A stretch of 54,282 nucleotides of DNA from Bacteroidota bacterium (GCA_018266685.1 JAFDZY010000267.1:1-54282), one strand, 5' to 3'; positions 7,917-17,194 are shown, counted from the first letter of the stretch. Translations and numbers: made by a program. Notes: generated by a model not told the origin, from the letters alone.

Positions 7917-9530
7917 ATGCAAACCATGCGCACCATGGGCGGGAACGGCGCAAGCATACACCGGCGGGTGCATGTGGCGGCCATCGGCTTGGCGCTGATC
8001 GCCCTGCCGTGGTCGGAGTTCCTGCTCAGCCTCTCGCAGATCATCCTGCTGGCGAACTGGCTTTGGGAAGGCATTGCCCTGCGCATGGCGGGCAGCCGCT
8101 TCAAACTTGCATTCACCACGGCGGCCAGTGCCGTGTTCCTTTCCTTTTTCGGCCTTCACCTGCTGGGCCTGGCGTGGACCTCCGACCTGAAGTGGGGTAC
8201 CGACCTTTGCCGGATCCTATTGCCCGTGCTGGTGTTCGGGCTGGTGCTCTCCACCGTGCCACGCTTAGCGGCGGAAGAGTTGCGCGGCTTATTGTTGCTG
8301 GGGGCCTGGAGCGCAACGGCCAGTACGGTGGCCTGCCTGGCCTTGCGGCATGATGTGCTTGCCATCGGCCAGTACCGCGAACTTTCACCGTTCATCAGCC
8401 ACATCCGGCTCTCGCTGATGCTCTGCTTCAGCATTGCCGTGTTCGTGCATTACCGGCCCAAGCAGGCCGCAATGCGTGCTGCACATGTTGTGGCGGTGCT
8501 GTGGTGCCTGTGGTTCCTGGACCAGCTCAGCAGCCTTACCGCACTGCCCGTTCTTGCCGGCTTGGCCCTGTACGCGTGGGTGCGCCTGGTGCGCGGCAAG
8601 CGCACCAGCTGGCGGAACGCGGCAGCAGTACTGATGGTGGCCGGCATGGCTGTTGGCGCATTTTTCCTCGCCACGGTTTGGCTCAGCCATTCCGTTGATG
8701 ATCCCGCGCAATTGCAACACCTGGACGTGGCCAGCGCCGGCGGCGAAGTGTACTACCACGACCTGCGCGATCCACAGGTGGAGAACGGCCATTATGTGTG
8801 GATCAACGTGGCGGACAAGGAGCTGAAGCGCACATGGGAACGGCGCAGCAAGCTCAGCTTTGACGGCAAGGACAGCCTGGGGCAGCCGGTGCGCTCCACC
8901 TTGATCCGCTACTTGGCCAGCATGAACCTGCGCAAGGATTCCACCGGAGTGGAAGCCCTGGCCCCGGCGGACGTGAAGCGCATAGAACAAGGTGTGACCA
9001 GCGTGCGCGAAGGGCGTGAAGGCGCCATGCGCGCACGGTTGGAGCAGGTGCTTTATGAATTGGATGCATACCGCACCACCGGCAATCCCAATGGCCATTC
9101 GGTAACGATGCGCATGGAGTTCCAGCGTGTGGGCCTGGGCATTGTGCGGGAGCATTGGCTTGCCGGCGTGGGCACCGGGGATACGCAGCAAGCGTTCAAC
9201 GCAGCGTACGAGCAGGAGCACAGCGCCTTGTTGCCGCGCTGGCGGTTGCGTGCGCACAACGAATACCTTACGCTGGCCATCAGCTTCGGCGTGTTCGGCC
9301 TGCTGTGGAGCTTGTTCAGTTGGTGGTGGCCGGCATGGCGCAACAAGGCGTTCGGGCACCCGCTCTTCATCGCCTGGGGCATCATCTTCCTGCTGTCCTG
9401 CTTCAGCGAGGACACCATTGAAACGCAACCGGGCGCTACATTCTTTGCACTGTATTACGCGCTCTTTGTCTTTGCCGCGCCGCTCAATGGGGAAGGAGCG
9501 CCAGCACCCGCTCCGGGGCGATCTGCTTGA
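7917..9530 (+). CDS. O-antigen ligase-like polytopic membrane protein
   Basis: The 537-residue protein has about ten to twelve hydrophobic helices. A large hydrophilic stretch (roughly residues 255-405) sits before the block RVGLGIVREHWLAGVGTGD. That block and the following RWRLRAHNEYLTLAISFGVFG resemble the Wzy_C / WaaL motif, where a conserved His-Asn pair and an Arg bind lipid-linked glycan. The likely role is polymerising or ligating surface polysaccharide on the periplasmic side of the inner membrane. In-frame ATGs at 7917, 7926 and 7935 are all possible; I keep the first. Its last 47 nt overlap the 3' end of the convergent glycosyltransferase gene, fitting a small surface-glycan locus. 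Confidence 0.75.
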   Translation: MQTMRTMGGNGASIHRRVHVAAIGLALIALPWSEFLLSLSQIILLANWLWEGIALRMAGSRFKLAFTTAASAVFLSFFGLHLLGLAWTSDLKWGTDLCRILLPVLVFGLVLSTVPRLAAEELRGLLLLGAWSATASTVACLALRHDVLAIGQYRELSPFISHIRLSLMLCFSIAVFVHYRPKQAAMRAAHVVAVLWCLWFLDQLSSLTALPVLAGLALYAWVRLVRGKRTSWRNAAAVLMVAGMAVGAFFLATVWLSHSVDDPAQLQHLDVASAGGEVYYHDLRDPQVENGHYVWINVADKELKRTWERRSKLSFDGKDSLGQPVRSTLIRYLASMNLRKDSTGVEALAPADVKRIEQGVTSVREGREGAMRARLEQVLYELDAYRTTGNPNGHSVTMRMEFQRVGLGIVREHWLAGVGTGDTQQAFNAAYEQEHSALLPRWRLRAHNEYLTLAISFGVFGLLWSLFSWWWPAWRNKAFGHPLFIAWGIIFLLSCFSEDTIETQPGATFFALYYALFVFAAPLNGEGAPAPAPGRSA

Positions 9531-10482
9531 TGCCGTCGCACGCCAGGCCCTTCGCGCACTTTGCGCAGTGCCCTTCGTTCACCAGCACGTGTGCATCACG
9601 GCCCAGTGGTGCCCAGCGGCCGGGATGAATGGGCCGTTGCAGGCTGAAAAGCCCAATGGTGCGGATGCCCAGCGCGGCCGCGATGTGCAAGGGGCCGGTG
9701 CTGGCCGCCACCAAGGCATCGCTTGCGCCGATCAACGCCATCAAGCTTGAAAGGTCCAACTGCCCTCCGGTGTCTGTTACTTGGGGCAGGCCCATGGGCA
9801 ATGCCTTGCGGTATTGTTCGGCTTCTGCGGCGGTGCCGGTAAGAATGCAGTGGTAGCGCGCGGGATCCAGCAGGGCGATGAGCTTGGCGAAGTTCCCCAG
9901 GCCCCAATCCACGCCGCTGGACTTCAGCGGGTGCAGGATGATGTTCAGGCGGTCCTTGCGGAGAACCTGTTCCACTGCTGCTGAAGGTTGCGGTGCGCGC
10001 AAGCCGATGCAGGGAGTCAGCTCCTCCGTGCTGCCTGGCATCGGCACGCCGAACGGCGCGAGCAGCTTGATGTTGAGCTCGGCCTCGTGCAGGTTGCTCC
10101 GCTTGCGGCTGAAGTCCACGCGCTCATTGCAGGTGAGCCAATGCCACCAGCGGTGGCTGGTGCCGATGCGGCGGGGAATGCCTGCCATCTTGGCCCACCG
10201 CGCCACCTCGCGCTGCGGGAACACATGTACAATGGCACCGGCTCCCTGGGCCGCAAGCTGCCCGGCGGCAGCCGCATCACCGGCGGCTTGCAAATCTTCC
10301 AAGGTGATTACGCCGTCGATGTGTACGCAGTGCTGCCAAACCGGAAGCGTGTAGCGCCTTACCAAGGCCACGATCCGGGTGCCCGGCGCATAATGCTTGA
10401 TCCATCCGGCCATGGGCAGGGTCACCACGGCATCGCCCAGGTTGTCCGGGCGGCTGAGGATGATGGTGCGCGGGACGTTCAT
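9484..10482 (-). CDS. Glycosyltransferase family 9 (heptosyltransferase-like)
   Basis: The 332-residue protein opens with MNVPRTIILSRPDNLGDAVVTLPM, the GT9 N-terminal motif with Asp near residue 13. It has the C-terminal donor-binding region (LMALIGASDALVAASTGPLHIAAALG) and IHPGRWAPLG. GT9 enzymes add heptose or related sugars to LPS core. ATG 10482 overlaps the stop of the upstream GT2 gene as ATGA, so the two are translationally coupled. The 3' end overlaps the convergent O-antigen ligase gene by 47 nt. A longer in-frame extension runs into the GT2 gene and is rejected. The terminal cysteine cluster (HCAKCAKGLACDG) recalls some GT9 enzymes of LPS synthesis. Confidence 0.9.
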   Translation of the reverse strand: MNVPRTIILSRPDNLGDAVVTLPMAGWIKHYAPGTRIVALVRRYTLPVWQHCVHIDGVITLEDLQAAGDAAAAGQLAAQGAGAIVHVFPQREVARWAKMAGIPRRIGTSHRWWHWLTCNERVDFSRKRSNLHEAELNIKLLAPFGVPMPGSTEELTPCIGLRAPQPSAAVEQVLRKDRLNIILHPLKSSGVDWGLGNFAKLIALLDPARYHCILTGTAAEAEQYRKALPMGLPQVTDTGGQLDLSSLMALIGASDALVAASTGPLHIAAALGIRTIGLFSLQRPIHPGRWAPLGRDAHVLVNEGHCAKCAKGLACDGIKQIAPERVLALLPH

Positions 10483-11237
10483 GCCTGCTGCCGCCAGAGC
10501 TGCCGCAGCTTGGCGTATTTCCAGAACGTGGCGGCGGCGCTGATGCGCGCAATGGTAAAGCCGTTGAAGCCGTCCCGGAAGCCGCCTTGCAGCACATAGC
10601 TGCCGAGGAACTTCGCCACGGGCGACACCAACATTTTCAAAAACCCCGGGCGTTGGCCGCGTGCGTGCATGGCCTTGGCCGCGATGGTGGTGAAGTAGTC
10701 CGCCTGCTTCACATGGTCGCTGATGGAATGATAGCTGTAGTGCAGCAAGTCGCCTTTCAGGTGGGCGGTTGAGGTTCCGGGATGCAGCTCGTAGCGGTCG
10801 TGCGGGTTGGTGCCGCCCCACTTCCCTTTGCGGCTGTCCCACAGGCGCAGTTTGGCATCGGGGTACCATCCGCCGTGGCGGATCCACGTGCCGCAGTAGT
10901 TCGTCAGGCGGTTCATAGTGTATCCGTCCGCCTGCGGGCCGTCCCGTTTCAGGCGGAGGATGGACTGCTTCAGGCCATCGTCCACGGCTTCATCGGCATC
11001 CAGCGAGAGCACCCAGGGGTGCTTGGCCTGCGTGATGGCCCAGTTCTTCTGCTCAATGTGGCCTTCGAAAGTGTGCTGCACAAAGCGTGCGCCGTGCTCG
11101 CGGGCGATGCGTTCCGTGCCATCGGTGCTGTATGAGTCCACGATAACAATGTCATCGGCCACCGCCTTCACCGAAGCGAGGCACCGTGCGAGGTTGTGCT
11201 CCTCATTGAGAGTGATGATGACCGCTGAGATCTCCAC
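10479..11237 (-). CDS. Family 2 glycosyltransferase (LPS core type)
   Basis: The 252-residue GT-A fold enzyme begins VEISAVIITLNEEHNLARCL. It carries the nucleotide-sugar motif IVIVDSYSTDGTE and the metal-binding DxD-like motif SLDADE near residue 90. The sequence CGTWIRHGGWYPDAKLRLW is typical of WaaE/KdtX-like LPS core glucosyltransferases. I choose GTG 11237 because TACCTTCG (11250-11243) ends five bases upstream. An in-frame ATG at 11303 would precede that promoter. It is coupled to the downstream GT9 by an ATGA overlap. Confidence 0.88.
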   Translation of the reverse strand: MEISAVIITLNEEHNLARCLASVKAVADDIVIVDSYSTDGTERIAREHGARFVQHTFEGHIEQKNWAITQAKHPWVLSLDADEAVDDGLKQSILRLKRDGPQADGYTMNRLTNYCGTWIRHGGWYPDAKLRLWDSRKGKWGGTNPHDRYELHPGTSTAHLKGDLLHYSYHSISDHVKQADYFTTIAAKAMHARGQRPGFLKMLVSPVAKFLGSYVLQGGFRDGFNGFTIARISAAATFWKYAKLRQLWRQQA

Positions 11238-11242
11238 GGTGC

Positions 11243-11250
11243 CGAAGGTA
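11243..11250 (-). promoter_or_regulatory. -7 box TACCTTCG, start-proximal
   Basis: On the minus strand TACCTTCG ends five bases before the GTG start at 11237. It defines the start of the GT2-GT9 transcript. Confidence 0.55.
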
Positions 11251-11312
11251 GTTGGCGCCTGCTTCGCTCCTTGCCCTTCATGCACCGCGGCAATGGGCAT
11301 CACCGGCTTCGC

Positions 11313-13919
11313 TCAATGCACCACCAGCACATTTCCACGCGCCACGGTGGCTGGCCCGTCCAGCAGTTGGAAGTGGTAAAGTCCGCTGCCCAGCGGCTCC
11401 GTATCCACCGTGGTGCGGCCGTTGCGCATGGCTTGCACCAGCACGGTGCGCCCGGTTGCGTCGGTGATCACCAAATGCAGCGGGGCGCTGTGGCTGGTGG
11501 TGAAGGTCAGGGTTGCATCAGCGGGCACGGGAAACACGCGGACATCCGTGCCGGCGCCAAATTCTCCGATGACCGTGGGCCCGTTCACCAAGTTGACGCA
11601 ATAGTCCTCGGTTTCCCCGTAGTCGTAGGTGGTGCAGCCGGAGCTTGGCACCGAGTTGTACTTCATCACCACCCGCATGCGCGCCGGGCCTGGCGTGGCG
11701 GTGGCGGGTACCGTGAGCGAATCCTGCAAGGCGGCGGTCACGGCCGCGCCGGGATCGAAGACCTTTTCACTGCCGGAGAACTGGCCATTGCGGTCCAAGT
11801 CCATCCATACTGTGAAGGTTTCGGGGAAGGCCGTGCCGGAATAGCCCGGTACCAGGGTGATGGGGTAGGTGGCGCCGATGGAAAGGGACGTGGATTGGGC
11901 GGTGGTTTCCACGCCGGCGTATCCGCCATCCGCGCCGGAGCTGCGGTCGATGCCTGCGATCTGCACGCTGGCGATCCATTCAAAGCTGGCATCGCCGCTG
12001 CTGGTGCAGAAGGTGCCTTCCACGCATTGGCCGCAGCCCGGCACGTGCACCGTGGCGGAAGCGGACCAATCCGCAGTGGCTCCCGTGCAGCTGCTGCGCA
12101 TTTGCACTTCGATGTCCGAGCAGGGGGTGAGGCCGGTGAGCTGCGCTGAGTTGCCGCCCAGCCCGTCCAGTTCGGTCCAATCGGCGGCGCCGATGGTGCG
12201 GAAGCGCAGGTCGTAGGTGTTGGAGGCCAGCACGGTGGACCAGGCCACCAGGGCGTTGGTGGTATCGGTTGCGGTTACCGTGATGGAGAGCGGCGCGGTG
12301 CAGCAGCCTTCGCTGGTCCAGATAAGGGAAGGGCCGTAGCCGCTGCTGGAAGTGTCGCAGTTTGCGGCCACTTGGAATTCATAGGGCTGGCATGCTGCAA
12401 GTCCGCTGAGGGGCAAGCTGGTGCTGGTGAGGTTGTCCACTTCGGTCCAGGCCGGTGCGCCCACCATGCGGTAGCGCACGTTATATGTGCCGGGCATGGC
12501 GCTCCAGGAGAGCATGGCCGAGCCGATGGCATCGCTGGATGCTGCAATGTTGTACGGTGCGGGGCAAGCCTCGCAACTGTCCATCAGGAACTGCGCGCTG
12601 TGGAAGGCGTTGATCCGCCCGCCGGTTACGGTGTTGCCTGGCAGGTTGCCCACTTGGTCCACCCCTGCAAAAAGCGCATGCCTTACGCGCAATGCGGCTT
12701 CCGTGGGGTCGTTGTGCGCAATGGCGGCCAAGCTGGCGCAGGGCACGCTGTACAGCAGGGCAATCACCCCCGCCGTAAGCGGGCTGGCAAAGCTGGTGCC
12801 GTTGGCCGAACCTGTGCCGCCACCGATGGTGGTGGTCCACACGTTGGCGCCCGGCGCGCCTACGTCCACCGTGGTGGCGCCCCAGCCGGAGAAGGTGCGC
12901 ACGTCATTGCTGTTGGTGGCCGTTACGCTGATCATGAAGTCGCTCGGACAGGCCGTGGGCAGGTCGCCCACCACGTCCACGTCCACGTTGTTGTTGGTGG
13001 TGGATCCGCAGTTCAGCACGCCGGCCGCGCCCAGCGTGTCATACATGGCGCACCACAACGGTGCATCCGCAGGCTGGCCGCCGTCCACGCCCCAGCTGGC
13101 ATTGGTGGCCACCACAAAGGCGCCCTTGGTGCCACCGGTGCTGTTGTACAGGCGGCGCATCACCAGGGGATAGGTATAGGAGGCGATCACGCTGGCTTCC
13201 TGGGTGTTCGCGTAATCCACGGGCATCATCTTCACCTGCCAGTTAGCGCCCACCACTTGGTTGTTGTTGTTGCCTACCGCGCCGATCATGCCCGCCACCT
13301 CCGTTCCATGGTAGCCGGAGTACACGTTGTCATTTCCTGCGGAAGGGTTCCAGCCGCGCACGTCGTCCACGTAGCCGTTGCCGTCGTCGTCGATGCCGTT
13401 GCCGGGAATTTCGCCGTGGTTGATCCATGCGTTCGCCGCCAGGTCCGGATGCGTGAGGTCGGCTTTTTCAATGATGGCCACCACAATGGTGTCGCCTGCT
13501 GCAGTAACGCCGCCGGTGGTGATGTTCCATGCATTCTCGCTTTGGATGTTCTGGTGTTGCCACTGTTGCGCAAATTGCGGGTCGTTGGGCAGGGCGCGTT
13601 CCTTGATCACGTGGTTGTTCTGCGCCATTTGCACCTCCGGGTGGTTGCGGAAAGCGCGCAGCATGTCCGCCTGCGGCAATGCCTGTGCATCAAAATGGAA
13701 GAGCCATGCCCGCATCGGCGCGGACACTTCCTGCACCACGCGCAAGTTTGTTTGCGCGCCTTGTACGGTGGCCAGGTCCGCGGCCACCTGCATGGCGGAA
13801 GCACCGGGCCGCAGCATCACCAGCACATCACCTGGGACAATGGAGGCTTGGGAAAAGGCGATGATCGCCTGGGCGGTGAACAACAGGCACAGCAAGGTTT
13901 TCCTCAGGGCTTTGAGCAT
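11313..13919 (-). CDS. T9SS-secreted subtilisin-like (S8) protein with degenerate catalytic Asp
   Basis: The 868-residue protein has a signal peptide (LCLLFTAQAIIAFSQ), an inhibitor/prodomain-like region to about residue 110, and an S8 domain to about residue 450. Two fibronectin III-like domains follow (NVRYRMVGAPAWTEV, YDLRFRTIGAADWTEL), then a GEVED-type domain (DYGETEDYCVNL). It ends in a type A T9SS sorting domain (VFPVPADATLTF to the end). The catalytic His (GYHGTEVAG) and Ser (NGTSFASP) are present. The Asp block reads VVAIIEKADLTHPDL, where relatives have a D-x-G motif, so the acid appears replaced by Glu with one residue lost. It may be inactive or a binding protein. A -7 box four bases upstream fixes ATG 13919. 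Confidence 0.88.
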   Translation of the reverse strand: MLKALRKTLLCLLFTAQAIIAFSQASIVPGDVLVMLRPGASAMQVAADLATVQGAQTNLRVVQEVSAPMRAWLFHFDAQALPQADMLRAFRNHPEVQMAQNNHVIKERALPNDPQFAQQWQHQNIQSENAWNITTGGVTAAGDTIVVAIIEKADLTHPDLAANAWINHGEIPGNGIDDDGNGYVDDVRGWNPSAGNDNVYSGYHGTEVAGMIGAVGNNNNQVVGANWQVKMMPVDYANTQEASVIASYTYPLVMRRLYNSTGGTKGAFVVATNASWGVDGGQPADAPLWCAMYDTLGAAGVLNCGSTTNNNVDVDVVGDLPTACPSDFMISVTATNSNDVRTFSGWGATTVDVGAPGANVWTTTIGGGTGSANGTSFASPLTAGVIALLYSVPCASLAAIAHNDPTEAALRVRHALFAGVDQVGNLPGNTVTGGRINAFHSAQFLMDSCEACPAPYNIAASSDAIGSAMLSWSAMPGTYNVRYRMVGAPAWTEVDNLTSTSLPLSGLAACQPYEFQVAANCDTSSSGYGPSLIWTSEGCCTAPLSITVTATDTTNALVAWSTVLASNTYDLRFRTIGAADWTELDGLGGNSAQLTGLTPCSDIEVQMRSSCTGATADWSASATVHVPGCGQCVEGTFCTSSGDASFEWIASVQIAGIDRSSGADGGYAGVETTAQSTSLSIGATYPITLVPGYSGTAFPETFTVWMDLDRNGQFSGSEKVFDPGAAVTAALQDSLTVPATATPGPARMRVVMKYNSVPSSGCTTYDYGETEDYCVNLVNGPTVIGEFGAGTDVRVFPVPADATLTFTTSHSAPLHLVITDATGRTVLVQAMRNGRTTVDTEPLGSGLYHFQLLDGPATVARGNVLVVH

Positions 13920-13923
13920 GCTC

Positions 13924-13931
13924 CAAAATTA
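13924..13931 (-). promoter_or_regulatory. -7 box TAATTTTG, start-proximal
   Basis: On the minus strand TAATTTTG ends four bases before ATG 13919, predicting a leaderless subtilase transcript. Confidence 0.6.
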
Positions 13932-14017
13932 GACGTTCGCAGCAGGCCGGGCGTGGCCTAGGGTGGACAAGGCTACCGGGTTTCCTTGGAAAGCTGCCGG
14001 GTTGATGGACAATTATT

Positions 14018-14067
14018 GCAATGGACGGGATGGACACGGGATCCCCTGTGTCCATCCCGTCCATTGC
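14018..14067. terminator. Perfect 20-bp-stem hairpin followed by a T tract
   Basis: The left arm 14018-14037 (starts GCAATGGACGGG) is exactly complementary to 14048-14067, with a 10-nt loop containing GGGATCCC. TTTTTA follows on the plus strand. It lies between the 3' end of murF-alr and the start of the subtilase gene, both on the minus strand. No plus-strand gene precedes it, so its orientation as a terminator is puzzling. It may terminate murF-alr transcription despite the weak minus-strand tail, or be a small palindromic repeat. Confidence 0.6.
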
Positions 14068-14132
14068 TTTTTATCTATTTCCAACGGGTCAGGCTGCTTT
14101 GCATGTTGAAGCGAGGGGTTAGCCTCGCCCCC

Positions 14133-16586
14133 TCACTCCCTTATAAACACCCTTTTCACCCGTGGGCTGATGCTCGTGAGCGCCTCATACGGAATGGTGC
14201 CGAGGTCGCGGGCGTAATCCTGCAAAGGGTGCTGCGGGGAGAACACGATGGCGTCATCGCCCGCCGCGCAGGGAATGTTGGTGACGTCCACCATGCACAT
14301 GTCCATGCAGATGGCGCCCACGGTGCGGGCCTCCTCGCCGTGGACCCACACGCGGCCGCGGCCTTCTCCGAGGCGGCGCGAGAGGCCGTCCGCGTAACCG
14401 ATGGGCAGCACAGCGATGCGGGCTGGCGCGGTGAGCAGGGCTTTGCGGCCGTAGCTCACGCTTTCGCCGGCACCAAGCTCCTTCACTTGGGCGATCACCG
14501 TGCGCAAGGTTTCAACGGGTCGGAGCTGTGCGGTTTCCTCAGCATCCGCACCTATGCCGTGCAGGCCGATGCCTAAGCGCACCATGTCCAGCCGGGCCTC
14601 CGGGAAGCGTGTGGCAGCGGCGGAGTTGGCGATGTGCAGCAGGGGGGCGTAGCCCAGCGCATCGATGAGCCGCGCGGACAGTTCCTTGAACAGTGCGATC
14701 TGTCCGCGCGTGAAGGCATCCTGCTGCGGGTTTTCACTGGCGGCCAAGTGCGAGAAGATGCTGGCCACGTGCAGTGGTTTCGCGCTGCGCAGCGCCTCCA
14801 GCAATGCGGGCATGTCCTGCGGCAGGAAGCCCAAGCGGTGCATGCCCGTGTCCAACTTCAGGTGTATGGCGGGCGCATCGGGCACGTGCGCGGCAAAGTC
14901 CATGGCGGCGCGCAGCGAGCGCTGGTCGTATACTTCGGCCTGCAACTGGTAGCGGTGCAGCGTTTCCATGGGCACCGGTTCGGGATTCATCACCAGCACC
15001 GGCGTGCGGATGCCTTGGCGGCGCAGCTCAATGCCCTCGTCTGCGTAGGCCACGCCTAACCAGGCCACTTGCTCATGTGCCAGGAAGCGCGCCATTTCCA
15101 CCGCGCTGCTGCCGTAGCCGCCCGCCTTCACCATGCCCATGATGCGCACCTGCGGCCCGCACCGTTCGCGGTAATGGTTCAGGTTGTGGCGCATGGCCTC
15201 CACGTCCACCTCCATCACGGTGCCGTGGGTGCGTTCCTCCCAGCGCGCCACCAGGCGTTCCAGTCCGAAACTGCGGGCGCCCTTCACCAAAGTGACCGCG
15301 CCCTGCACCGGCGGCTCGGGCAGCGCGTGCAGCAAGGCATCGGCATCGTCGAAAAAGCGCGTGCCCCCCGGAAACAGGGCGGCGTGCGCACGCATGGCGG
15401 GACCGATGGCGATCACGTGTTCCACGCCTGCCGAGCGCAGCAGCCCCGCGATGTGTGCATGGCGCTGCTCCGCTGCTTCGTCGCTGTCTGCAATGTCCGA
15501 AAGCACCACCAGCTTGGGGCGGCCGGCGGCGGTGCGCGCCAGTTGGCCCAGGGCGATGGTGAGCGAGGCGAGGTCGTTGCTGTACGCGTCGTTCAGCAAG
15601 GTGCCGTTGTTCAGCGCGGGCAGCGTTTCCAGCCGCATGCTCACGGGCCGCAGTTGCCGCACGCGTTCGGCCACTTGTTCCGCGCTGCGCCCCAGGTGCA
15701 GCAGCAACGTGATGCAATGCAGGGCGTTTTCCACGGAGGCATCGTCACTGAAGGGCAGTTCAACGGTACACAGATCGCCTTTCCAACGCAATTGCAATGT
15801 GCGGTGATCGCTGTCGGCGCGGTCTTCCACGATGTGCAGGTCGGCATCGGGCTTCCGCCCCCAGCCCAGCAGTTGCACGCCGCCCAGCTTGTTCAGCGCG
15901 TTGCAAACTGCGGCATGGTCGCTGCAATGCACCACGGTTTTTGCGCGGCGGAAGAGCTTGGCCTTTTCATCGGCCTTGGCCGCATCGCTGGCGAAATGCG
16001 CGCCGTGCGCGGGGCCGATGTTGGTGAAGATGCCCAGCGTGGGCGCGATGATCCGTTCCAGCGCATCCATCCCTCCGGGTTCGCTGATGCCCGCCTCGAA
16101 GAGGCCCAACGTGTGTGTTTCGTTGATGGCCCAAACGCTGAGCGGCACGCCCACCTGGCTGTTCCAGCTGCCGGGACTGCGCACAATGCGTTCTTCCGGC
16201 GCGAGGAGCTGGTTCAGCCATTCCTTCACCACCGTTTTGCCGTTGCTGCCGGTGATGCCCACCACGGGCAGCGTGAATTGCGCGCGGTGCCAAGCGGCAA
16301 TGTCCTGCAGGGCCTTCAGCGTGTCGGGCACTGCGATCATGCTTTCGCCGGGCAGCGCTTGCACCGCTCCTTGGCGCACGAGGAAGGCCCGCACGCCGCG
16401 TTCGCGCAACTGCGGCAGGTAGCGGTGGCCGTCGTGGTGCTTGCCGTCCAGCGCGATGAAGAGCGTGCCTTCGGCGGCCACGGGTTGGCGCGAATCGATG
16501 CAGAGCCGTGCTATGTCGCCGTCCGGCCCGTGCAGTGTGCGGCCGCAGGCCGCTGCGAGGCTGCTGAGCGAACGGCCTGCATGCAT
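14133..16586 (-). CDS. murF-alr: Bifunctional MurF ligase / alanine racemase
   Basis: This 817-residue fusion joins UDP-MurNAc-tripeptide:D-Ala-D-Ala ligase to a PLP alanine racemase, so one protein makes D-Ala and serves the step that uses D-Ala-D-Ala. The MurF half carries the ATP loop GITGSNGKT (residues 110-118), the block FEAGISEPGGMDALE and NDAYSNDLAS. The Alr half begins about residue 460 with TVMEVDVEAMRHNLNHY. It has the PLP lysine in MVKAGGYG, plus SYGRKALL, VLPIGYADGLSRR and GAICMDMCMVDVT. The fusion is standard in Bacteroidota. ATG 16586 overlaps the tdk stop as TGATG. An in-frame extension upstream lies within tdk and is rejected. Confidence 0.95.
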   Translation of the reverse strand: MHAGRSLSSLAAACGRTLHGPDGDIARLCIDSRQPVAAEGTLFIALDGKHHDGHRYLPQLRERGVRAFLVRQGAVQALPGESMIAVPDTLKALQDIAAWHRAQFTLPVVGITGSNGKTVVKEWLNQLLAPEERIVRSPGSWNSQVGVPLSVWAINETHTLGLFEAGISEPGGMDALERIIAPTLGIFTNIGPAHGAHFASDAAKADEKAKLFRRAKTVVHCSDHAAVCNALNKLGGVQLLGWGRKPDADLHIVEDRADSDHRTLQLRWKGDLCTVELPFSDDASVENALHCITLLLHLGRSAEQVAERVRQLRPVSMRLETLPALNNGTLLNDAYSNDLASLTIALGQLARTAAGRPKLVVLSDIADSDEAAEQRHAHIAGLLRSAGVEHVIAIGPAMRAHAALFPGGTRFFDDADALLHALPEPPVQGAVTLVKGARSFGLERLVARWEERTHGTVMEVDVEAMRHNLNHYRERCGPQVRIMGMVKAGGYGSSAVEMARFLAHEQVAWLGVAYADEGIELRRQGIRTPVLVMNPEPVPMETLHRYQLQAEVYDQRSLRAAMDFAAHVPDAPAIHLKLDTGMHRLGFLPQDMPALLEALRSAKPLHVASIFSHLAASENPQQDAFTRGQIALFKELSARLIDALGYAPLLHIANSAAATRFPEARLDMVRLGIGLHGIGADAEETAQLRPVETLRTVIAQVKELGAGESVSYGRKALLTAPARIAVLPIGYADGLSRRLGEGRGRVWVHGEEARTVGAICMDMCMVDVTNIPCAAGDDAIVFSPQHPLQDYARDLGTIPYEALTSISPRVKRVFIRE

Positions 16587-17194
16587 CAGTGGCGGGCCTG
16601 GTTCAGCAGGGCGGCCTGCGCAGCCCGTGCCTTGTTGAAGCAACTGCGGCACAGCGGCTCGTAGCTGTCGGTTTCGCCCAGCAGCACCAGCTCCTTGCTG
16701 GCGTTGGTGCGGTGACTGTGCTGGGCCAGGTCGCCGCAGCGCATGCAAATGGCGTGTACCTTGGTAACGAACTCGGCCATGGCCATCAGTTGGGGCATGG
16801 GCCCGAATGGGCGGCCTTGGAAGTCCGTGTCCAGTCCGGCCACGATCACGCGGATGCCTTGCCCGGCCAGCTGGGTGCACACTTCGGGCAGGCCGTCATC
16901 AAAAAACTGGGCCTCGTCCACGCCCACCACCTCAATGTCGTTTGCGAGCAGCATCAGGTTGGAGCTGCTGGGCACAGGGGTGCTGCGGATGGCGTTCTTG
17001 TCGTGGCTCACCACGTCGGTATCATGGTAGCGCGTGTCGGTGCCGGGCTTGAAGATCTCCACGCGCTGCTTGGCGAACTCGGCGCGGCGCAGGCGGCGGA
17101 TCAATTCCTCCGTTTTGCCGCTGAACATGCTGCCGCAGATCACCTCAATCCAGCCCTTCCGGGGGGAGCGGCTACCGGTGTGCTCCAGGAACAT
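16586..17194 (-). CDS. tdk: Thymidine kinase
   Basis: This 202-residue type II thymidine kinase salvages thymidine to dTMP. It shows the P-loop [14 protein letters not shown], the lid/DEAQFF motif ([16 protein letters not shown]), and two zinc Cys pairs (CMRCG and CRSC). It starts MFLEHTG at ATG 17194, matching Bacteroidota homologues. Longer in-frame extensions run into the divergent gene and lack similarity. The stop overlaps the murF-alr start by one base, so the two are co-translated. Confidence 0.95.
   Translation of the reverse strand: MFLEHTGSRSPRKGWIEVICGSMFSGKTEELIRRLRRAEFAKQRVEIFKPGTDTRYHDTDVVSHDKNAIRSTPVPSSSNLMLLANDIEVVGVDEAQFFDDGLPEVCTQLAGQGIRVIVAGLDTDFQGRPFGPMPQLMAMAEFVTKVHAICMRCGDLAQHSHRTNASKELVLLGETDSYEPLCRSCFNKARAAQAALLNQARH

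Noticed and set aside
12372..13961. 529-codon plus-strand open frame opposite the subtilase
   Set aside because: Composition is extreme in His/Val/Gly and no motif is visible. The minus strand encodes a clear multi-domain protein.
15069..16664. 531-codon plus-strand open frame opposite murF-alr
   Set aside because: It is a shadow of the MurF-Alr coding sequence and contains no recognisable domain.
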